Source: Bacillus sp. CHD6a
Lineage (GTDB): Bacteria > Bacillota > Bacilli > Bacillales > Bacillaceae_I
Assembly (NCBI RefSeq): GCF_001293645.1
Contig: NZ_LBMD01000003.1
Location: forward strand, 62,001-126,000
Direction: 5' to 3'
Length of the DNA stretch: 64,000 bases
Under the pieces are notes generated by a model. It searched no databases and was not told the DNA's origin. It saw only the letters and a program-made list of their open reading frames with translations. Positions 59,483 to 64,000 of this stretch are shown here, in pieces; within the stretch, counting starts at the first letter, position 1, and each line of letters starts with the position of its first letter. Position numbers and translations under genes: made by a program.

Positions 59483-59940
59483 TTCGCTTTCCGCGGGACG
59501 GTGCTTGAGCCTCCTCACTTCGTTGGAGACCACTGAGTAACTCTTTGATTTTAGAATGTATTTAAACACCGCTGTTGATTTCCGCAAATGGCTTCGTTTT
59601 CCTAGGGGCGCTGCTGGAGCCTCCTCGTCTTCGCCTGCGGGGTCTCCACCTAGCACTATCTCCCTATGGAGTCTTCGCCTTTTGCTCCAATCACCAGCTA
59701 CGAATCGTAATAAACTTTACTTTATAAGTTTTTCAGTGGCCTCCTTCGTTGCGGGGTCTCAATCTACCGTTACTCCCCCTCTGGAGTCTCACACCTTGCA
59801 CTTCAGTCAACAAGGGAAACCTATGGTAATAAAAGGTCTTCTTTTCTTTTCTATAAAAATTCAAAAACTACGTAATTAGAGTGGATGGCGCGCAGATTTT
59901 TGCGGAAGTAAGGGATAAGGGAGACCCCGCAGACTAGCTA
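59483..59940. repeat. Cluster of full and partial repeat elements
   Basis: Fragment 59483-59530 (reverse), full reverse copy 59571-59698 with ends GCTGTTGATT/AATCACCAGC, fragment 59734-59815 (reverse), and a short piece near 59919-59938. All contain the shared GAGGCTCC, GGGGTCTC or GAGACCCC cores. With the copy at 59978 they fill the 869-bp gap between the kinase and the ABC solute-binding gene. No protein coding region is seen. Confidence 0.78.
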
Positions 59941-59977
59941 CCGAAAAATATAAATTTTATGTATCTAGTAATCTTTA

Positions 59978-60103
59978 GCTGTTGATTGGAGCAAAGGGCG
60001 AAGACTCCTGAGGGAGACATCGGTAGCTTGAGACCCCGCAGCGGAGCGAGGAGGCTCAAGCACCGCCCCTAGGAAAGCGAAGCCATTTGCGGAAATCAAC
60101 AGC
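59978..60103. repeat. 126-bp inverted-repeat element, copy 2
   Basis: Ends GCTGTTGATT (59978-59987) and AATCAACAGC (60094-60103), an exact inverted pair, 126 bp like the copy at 56732. The one base changed in one end relative to that copy is matched by a change in the other. Confidence 0.85.
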
Positions 60104-60236
60104 GATGTCTAATCAGCAACCTTACCTTAATTCATCTACTTTTCTGGCCTATTGATAGGCGCTTGGAACAGAAATCAACAGTTCAGAGTAAATTCAAACC
60201 TATTTTACGTACAATATCTTTCTTTTAATTATACCA

Positions 60237-60268
60237 GAAAAGCATGCCTGCTATGAGACATGCTTTTC
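60237..60268 (-). terminator. Terminator of the ABC transporter operon
   Basis: GAAAAGCATG / CATGCTTTTC perfect 10-bp stem with an inner short pairing, about 12 bases after the solute-binding gene stop. The T-run is within the stem; the tail has T-rich sequence. Confidence 0.7.
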
Positions 60269-60279
60269 GAAAATAGTGA

Positions 60280-61557
60280 TTATTTTAGGTTATCCCAAGT
60301 AGTTTGGAAGCGCTCAAGAACGGTGTCGTAGTCGATTCTTCCAGCAGCGTATTCTTGGATAGTTGCTGCAAACTCTTTGTTTGCTCCATCCGGCCACATG
60401 AACCAAGTCCAAGGAACCGTTTTTTCCGCAGTAGAGTACTCAAGGATAGATTGACCAAGATCACCAAGTCCAGCTGGCTCGATGTTATCGAATGCCGGAA
60501 TGAAGGCGAACTCTTCTGTGATGAAGCGTTTACCAGTTTCAGAGGATACCATCCAGTTTAAGAATGTTTTTGCCTCTTCGATATTTTCAGAGTTTTTGTT
60601 GATAGCCCAGTTGTTTGGAACGCCAACAGGTAGGCTGTCTGCACTTGCATCATCGTTGATTGGAATTGGTAGGAAGCCCATGTTCATGTCTGGATCTACT
60701 TCATAGATCATGTTTTCCGTCCAGTTACCTTGTTGAAGCATTGCCGTTTGACCACTAGCAAATTGCGTAACTTGTGTGTTGTAGTCTGTTGTTAATGGAT
60801 TGTCGTTACCAAATTTGATTTCAGCGTCAAGAACTTCTTTGAATTCTTTAAAATGCTTGTTACCTACAATTTTCTCTGATCCGTCGTATAGGCCGGCGAT
60901 GAACGCTTCTGGATCTTCTTGTTGTGCAAATGGAATGTTAAGTAGATGTTGCCCGATTACCCACCATTCTGCATAACCAGCAGAGAAAGGAGTGATGCCT
61001 GCTGCTTCTAATTTTTCAGCAGCCGCTTTCAATTCTGTAATATTTGTAGGAGGTTCTGTGATTCCAGCTTCCTCAAACAAGTCTTTGTTGTAGATGAACC
61101 CGTATCCTTCAAGGTTAACCGGCATTCCGTACAGCTTGCCGTCTTCTGGATCTGTCATTGGTACTTTACCGATTGGTAGAACGTGCTCTGCCCATGGCTC
61201 TTCAGATAGATCTGCTAAATGCTCTTTCCAAAGCTCAAGCTCTTTGAATCCACCGTTGTTGAAGATGTCCGGCTGTTCACCAGAAGCAAATTTTGCTTTA
61301 AGTGCTGCACCGTAATCTGCTCCTCCACCAACTGTTTCTAATTTTACTTTGATGTTCGGATGTTCTGCTTCAAATTCTTTAATCATTTCCGCTAACTGGT
61401 CAGCGATTTCCACTTTAAATTGGAAAAGATTCAGTGTAACTTGATCTCCATCCCCGGAGTTGTTGTCACTGTTGCTTGAAGAATTATCGCTAGAACAACC
61501 TGCAAAGATTCCAACCACTAACGACAACGATAATAAAAGAAGTACTAAGCGTTTCAT
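60280..61557 (-). CDS. Sugar ABC transporter solute-binding lipoprotein
   Basis: Family 1 extracellular solute-binding protein. 425 residues: signal peptide with lipobox VGIFAGC (Cys21), Ser/Asn/Asp linker, then two-lobe domain with FKVEIADQLAEMIKEFEAEH, GEQPDIFNNGG, KLYGMPVNLEGYGFIYNKDL and FASGQTAMLQQGNWTENMI. RBS GGGGGG. Comes last in its operon after the two permeases, 81 bases downstream; the usual order is solute-binding first. Probably a sugar or oligosaccharide; exact substrate unknown. Confidence 0.92.
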   Translation of the reverse strand: MKRLVLLLLSLSLVVGIFAGCSSDNSSSNSDNNSGDGDQVTLNLFQFKVEIADQLAEMIKEFEAEHPNIKVKLETVGGGADYGAALKAKFASGEQPDIFNNGGFKELELWKEHLADLSEEPWAEHVLPIGKVPMTDPEDGKLYGMPVNLEGYGFIYNKDLFEEAGITEPPTNITELKAAAEKLEAAGITPFSAGYAEWWVIGQHLLNIPFAQQEDPEAFIAGLYDGSEKIVGNKHFKEFKEVLDAEIKFGNDNPLTTDYNTQVTQFASGQTAMLQQGNWTENMIYEVDPDMNMGFLPIPINDDASADSLPVGVPNNWAINKNSENIEEAKTFLNWMVSSETGKRFITEEFAFIPAFDNIEPAGLGDLGQSILEYSTAEKTVPWTWFMWPDGANKEFAATIQEYAAGRIDYDTVLERFQTTWDNLK

Positions 61558-61638
61558 TAAATTGCCCCCCTTGATTTAAATGAAAAATTTTATAGTAACT
61601 TGGCAAAGGCCACAGTAAGGTTGCGGCCCATGCTAAGT

Positions 61639-62466
61639 CTACTTAACAGAACCTGCGGCAATCCCCTTGATGATATGCCTTTGTAAAAATAAGAAGAAAA
61701 TGATGATTGGCGCGATCCCCAGCATTAATGCTGCAAGCCCCATATCCCATTGCTTCGTGTACTGCGCAAAGAACGAACTTGTTGCAAGTGGAATGGTTCT
61801 AAGCTCCGCTGTCTGCAGAACAAGTAGCGGCAACAGATAATCGTTCCAAATCCAAAGCGTGTTTAAGATAACCACTGTGACCGTAATGGGTTTGAGGAGT
61901 GGGAATACTATTCTCCAAAACACCCCAAACTGACTGCAACCATCAATTCGTGCTGCTTCCTCAATTTCCACCGGCACTGTTTTCACAAATCCGTGGTAGA
62001 GGAAAAGTGAGAGCGGTACGCCGAAACCGAAGTACATAACGACGATTCCAGGGATGCTGTTGATAAGGTTAAGCGCGCCACCTAGTTTCATCAATGGAAT
62101 CATGACCGTTTGGAACGGAATGACCATCGCGGAAACGATGATGACAAATAATATTTTACTAAACTTTCCGGGAGTGCGGACCATTTTCCATGCAGCCATG
62201 GAACTTATGACGACAATTCCAATGTTACTTAGAACTGTAATAATAAGCGAGTTCCAGAAAGCGCGTGGGAATTGGATGATTTCCCACACTTTTGCATAGT
62301 TGCTGAAAAGGATTTCTGTCGGCAATGCTGCCGCGTCAATCAATATTTCACTAAAGCTTTTCACTGAGTTTATGATGACAAAGTAAAAGGGAATGAGGAA
62401 TAGGATTGCCAGAAGAATTCCTATAATTTCAAGCACAAAGGTTCTTTTCGTATACTTTTGATCCAT
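61639..62466 (-). CDS. Sugar ABC permease (MalG-like)
   Basis: Second membrane subunit. 275 residues with six helices, the first at about 13-33, and the EAA loop EIEEAARIDGCSQFGVFWRIVFPLLKP. C-terminus FLFLQRHIIKGIAAGSVK is the usual MalG-type end. Start ATG shares one base with the stop of the MalF-like gene, so the two are coupled. Confidence 0.92.
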   Translation of the reverse strand: MDQKYTKRTFVLEIIGILLAILFLIPFYFVIINSVKSFSEILIDAAALPTEILFSNYAKVWEIIQFPRAFWNSLIITVLSNIGIVVISSMAAWKMVRTPGKFSKILFVIIVSAMVIPFQTVMIPLMKLGGALNLINSIPGIVVMYFGFGVPLSLFLYHGFVKTVPVEIEEAARIDGCSQFGVFWRIVFPLLKPITVTVVILNTLWIWNDYLLPLLVLQTAELRTIPLATSSFFAQYTKQWDMGLAALMLGIAPIIIFFLFLQRHIIKGIAAGSVK

Positions 62467-63434
62467 TATGCCTCAACCTCCCTTTTCTTTGTTGCCATTA
62501 CTTGGAATGTCGTAAAGATAGCCACGACTACAAAGAAGATGATTGCTTTTGCCGTTCCAAGGCCATAACGGTTATTTTGGAACGCTTCTTGATAAATGTT
62601 GATGGCCACTGACTGCGTAGAGTTGAATGGTCCACCACCTGTTAAACTCAGGTTCAGGTCGAATATTTTGAATGCCATCGCGATTGTCAGAAAGAAACAG
62701 ATCGTGAAGGCCGGTAAAATTAATGGAATAATAATTTTGGTGATAAGGGTGAAGTTGTTAGCCCCATCAATTCTAGCTGCTTCCAATAAGGAATTGTCCA
62801 CCCCTTGAAGGGCTGCGATGTAAATAATCATCATGTAACCGCTGATTTGCCAAGCAAATACGATGACAATTCCCCAAAATGCTGTTGTTTCATCTCCAAG
62901 CCAAGGAAGCTTGAAAAAAGAAAGTCCCGTAAGTTCTCCAACCGATGCAAATCCTCTGACAAAAATGAACTGCCAGATGAAACCGAGCAATAGTCCCCCG
63001 ATGACATTTGGGATGAAAAAGACGGTTCTTAGGATATTTTTCGTTTTCAATGCTGCATTCAATAACAGCGCAAGGCCGAAACCTATTAAATTACTAATGA
63101 TAACTGCTGCAAACATAAATTTTGTCGTGAACATAAAAGAGTTAAAAAACACTTCATCGTTGGTGAAGATCCGCTTATAGTTTTCTAGTCCCACCCACTC
63201 AATCGCGGAACTGACACCATTCCAGGACGTAAAAGAATAATAGATTCCCATCAGAAACGGGATGATTTGAATGACAAAGAAAAAAACAAGTGCTGGTCCC
63301 ACAAAAGCCGAGTACGTTAATATGCTCTTTAGCTTGACTTTCCTTTTCGGATCGCCCTTCACATCATGCAACTTCATCCTGCCTGAACTATTCGGCACAA
63401 CAGGATCCATTTTCGGTTCAATTTTAGTCTCCAT
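62466..63434 (-). CDS. Sugar ABC permease (MalF-like)
   Basis: First membrane subunit. 322 residues: a long hydrophilic N-terminus (about 1-37), six or more helices beginning at about 38, the EAA loop LLEAARIDGANNFTLITKIIIPLILP and LSLTGGGPFNSTQSVAINIY. No ATPase gene is in the window, so a shared MsmX-type ATPase encoded elsewhere is expected. A cre site lies 23-36 bases before the start. Confidence 0.92.
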   Translation of the reverse strand: METKIEPKMDPVVPNSSGRMKLHDVKGDPKRKVKLKSILTYSAFVGPALVFFFVIQIIPFLMGIYYSFTSWNGVSSAIEWVGLENYKRIFTNDEVFFNSFMFTTKFMFAAVIISNLIGFGLALLLNAALKTKNILRTVFFIPNVIGGLLLGFIWQFIFVRGFASVGELTGLSFFKLPWLGDETTAFWGIVIVFAWQISGYMMIIYIAALQGVDNSLLEAARIDGANNFTLITKIIIPLILPAFTICFFLTIAMAFKIFDLNLSLTGGGPFNSTQSVAINIYQEAFQNNRYGLGTAKAIIFFVVVAIFTTFQVMATKKREVEA

Positions 63435-63456
63435 CTTTACTCACTCACCGCCTATT

Positions 63457-63470
63457 TGTAAACGCTTTCC
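63457..63470 (-). promoter_or_regulatory. Likely cre site for CcpA
   Basis: TGTAAACGCTTTCC matches the cre consensus TGWAANCGNTNWCA at 13 of 14 positions (last base C not A). Lying 23-36 bases upstream of the ABC operon start, it predicts carbon catabolite control. Confidence 0.78.
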
Positions 63471-63590
63471 TACATTATAAAACGCTTCCATACCATTTCA
63501 GGGTCACTCAATTGACAACATAGGGGTACTAGATTGATAGATGGCGAAAAGGAGAAGTGGGGTTTCGACAGAGGGAAGGAAATACCTTCT

Positions 63591-63603
63591 GGGGTCTGAC
63601 CCC
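63591..63603. repeat. GGGGTCTGACCCC palindrome, fourth copy
   Basis: Perfect 13-base palindrome around a central T, in the 289-bp gap between the ABC operon and the PAS-like gene. Same core as 48834, 48869 and 55577. Confidence 0.75.
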
Positions 63604-63666
63604 TTATTTTATTTTTAATATTAAACTAATATTAATTTACAATTTCTAATGTTTCATTGAATATTC

Positions 63667-63675
63667 TGATATAAT
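63667..63675 (+). promoter_or_regulatory. Extended -10 promoter of the PAS-like gene
   Basis: TGATATAAT, a TG-N-TATAAT extended -10, about 48 bases before the ATG; no good -35 at standard spacing. Confidence 0.55.
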
Positions 63676-63723
63676 GGAAGAAATATGCTATTTAAATTTA
63701 TTTATTGGAAAAGTAGGAGTACG

Positions 63724-64000
63724 ATGACTATTAGACAGCAGTTTTCATTGTTTTTTGACCAAATGGAAGATATGGTCTTCTTGGTGGAGTGGAAAGATAA
63801 CGAATTATGGTACACAAGTGTAAATCCATCTGCGCAACAGAAGCTTGCAATTGGTATGGTGGGAAAAAAGTTAGTAGATGTTCTTCCTCCATCCGTTTTT
63901 ACCTTACTGGACGAAAATTATACAAAGTGCATTCAATCACAGCAGACTGTAACCTACTCAGATTTGAATTTATTTGTAAGCGATCTTCCCGCATCTGAAA
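63724..64000 (+). CDS. PAS-domain sensory protein, N-terminal part (truncated)
   Basis: The reading from ATG 63724-63726 runs to the window end: MTIRQQFSLFFDQMEDMVFL, then VEWKDNELWYTSVNPSAQQK and GMVGKKLVDVLPPSVFTLLD. The pattern (MVFLVE, NPSA, GKKLVDVLP) is that of a PAS fold. TAGGAG is upstream. What follows, such as GGDEF/EAL, kinase or other output, is outside the window and cannot be stated. Confidence 0.75.
   Translation, partial: MTIRQQFSLFFDQMEDMVFLVEWKDNELWYTSVNPSAQQKLAIGMVGKKLVDVLPPSVFTLLDENYTKCIQSQQTVTYSDLNLFVSDLPASE

Noticed and set aside
59441-59879. Proteins encoded across the repeat cluster
   Set aside because: Short readings in both strands composed entirely of the repeat element, with no family motifs or ribosome sites.

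Overview
The window comes from a low-GC, flagellated, endospore-forming Bacillaceae bacterium (Bacillus sensu lato). The order comFA-comFC-yvyF-flgM-flgN-flgK-flgL-yviE-fliW-csrA-hag, with degV, degU-degS, yvyE and a tagU-type gene beyond it, is the Bacillus subtilis order with small changes. The species cannot be fixed from sequence alone. No tRNA, rRNA, CRISPR array, transposase or prophage was seen.

Region 1 (1-12023, minus strand): truncated flagellin gene hag with a consensus sigma-D promoter and a CsrA hairpin in its leader, then csrA, fliW, the hook-junction genes and chaperone, flgM with its own sigma-D promoter, the late competence genes comFC/comFA (no comFB), degV and degU/degS. 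A 52-bp hairpin repeat array fills the comFA upstream region and a 20-bp array lies between degV and degU.

Region 2 (12372-40731): an AT-rich surface-polysaccharide and cell-wall region. It holds two LCP attachment enzymes, SH3 and SpoIID/LytB secreted proteins, Wzy polymerase, Wzx flippase, Wzz-like regulator, two tandem TagO/WecA-type initiating transferases, three glycosyltransferases, and dehydrogenase, oxidoreductase, aminotransferase, acetyltransferase and 2-epimerase genes. Together the latter resemble the WbpA-B-E-D-I route to a 2,3-diacetamido uronic acid sugar nucleotide. A large amidase with ten SH3 repeats sits in the middle; an SGNH-like protein, a YwqE-type phosphatase, a class D sortase, a CwlC-like SPOR amidase and a BsuPI-domain lipoprotein follow.

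Region 3 (41106-54062): SWIM/SNF2 pair (YwqB/YwqA type), VanZ, an XRE regulator with a twin operator, an SsbB-type protein with an unusual tail, ywpF, a class D sortase with its acidic MPDTA substrate, a SEC-C protein and several small or unknown genes. A helically phased array built on TTGACCGAA lies between ywpF and the sortase.

Region 4 (54137-64000): a stress-protein-like gene with a long acidic tail, a Gfo/Idh/MocA oxidoreductase, a YesM/YesN-type two-component system and a sugar ABC importer without its ATPase, preceded by a near-consensus cre site. Copies and fragments of a ~126-bp inverted-repeat element cluster here. A truncated PAS-like gene ends the window.

All calls come from reading the sequence and from family knowledge; no database search was run.
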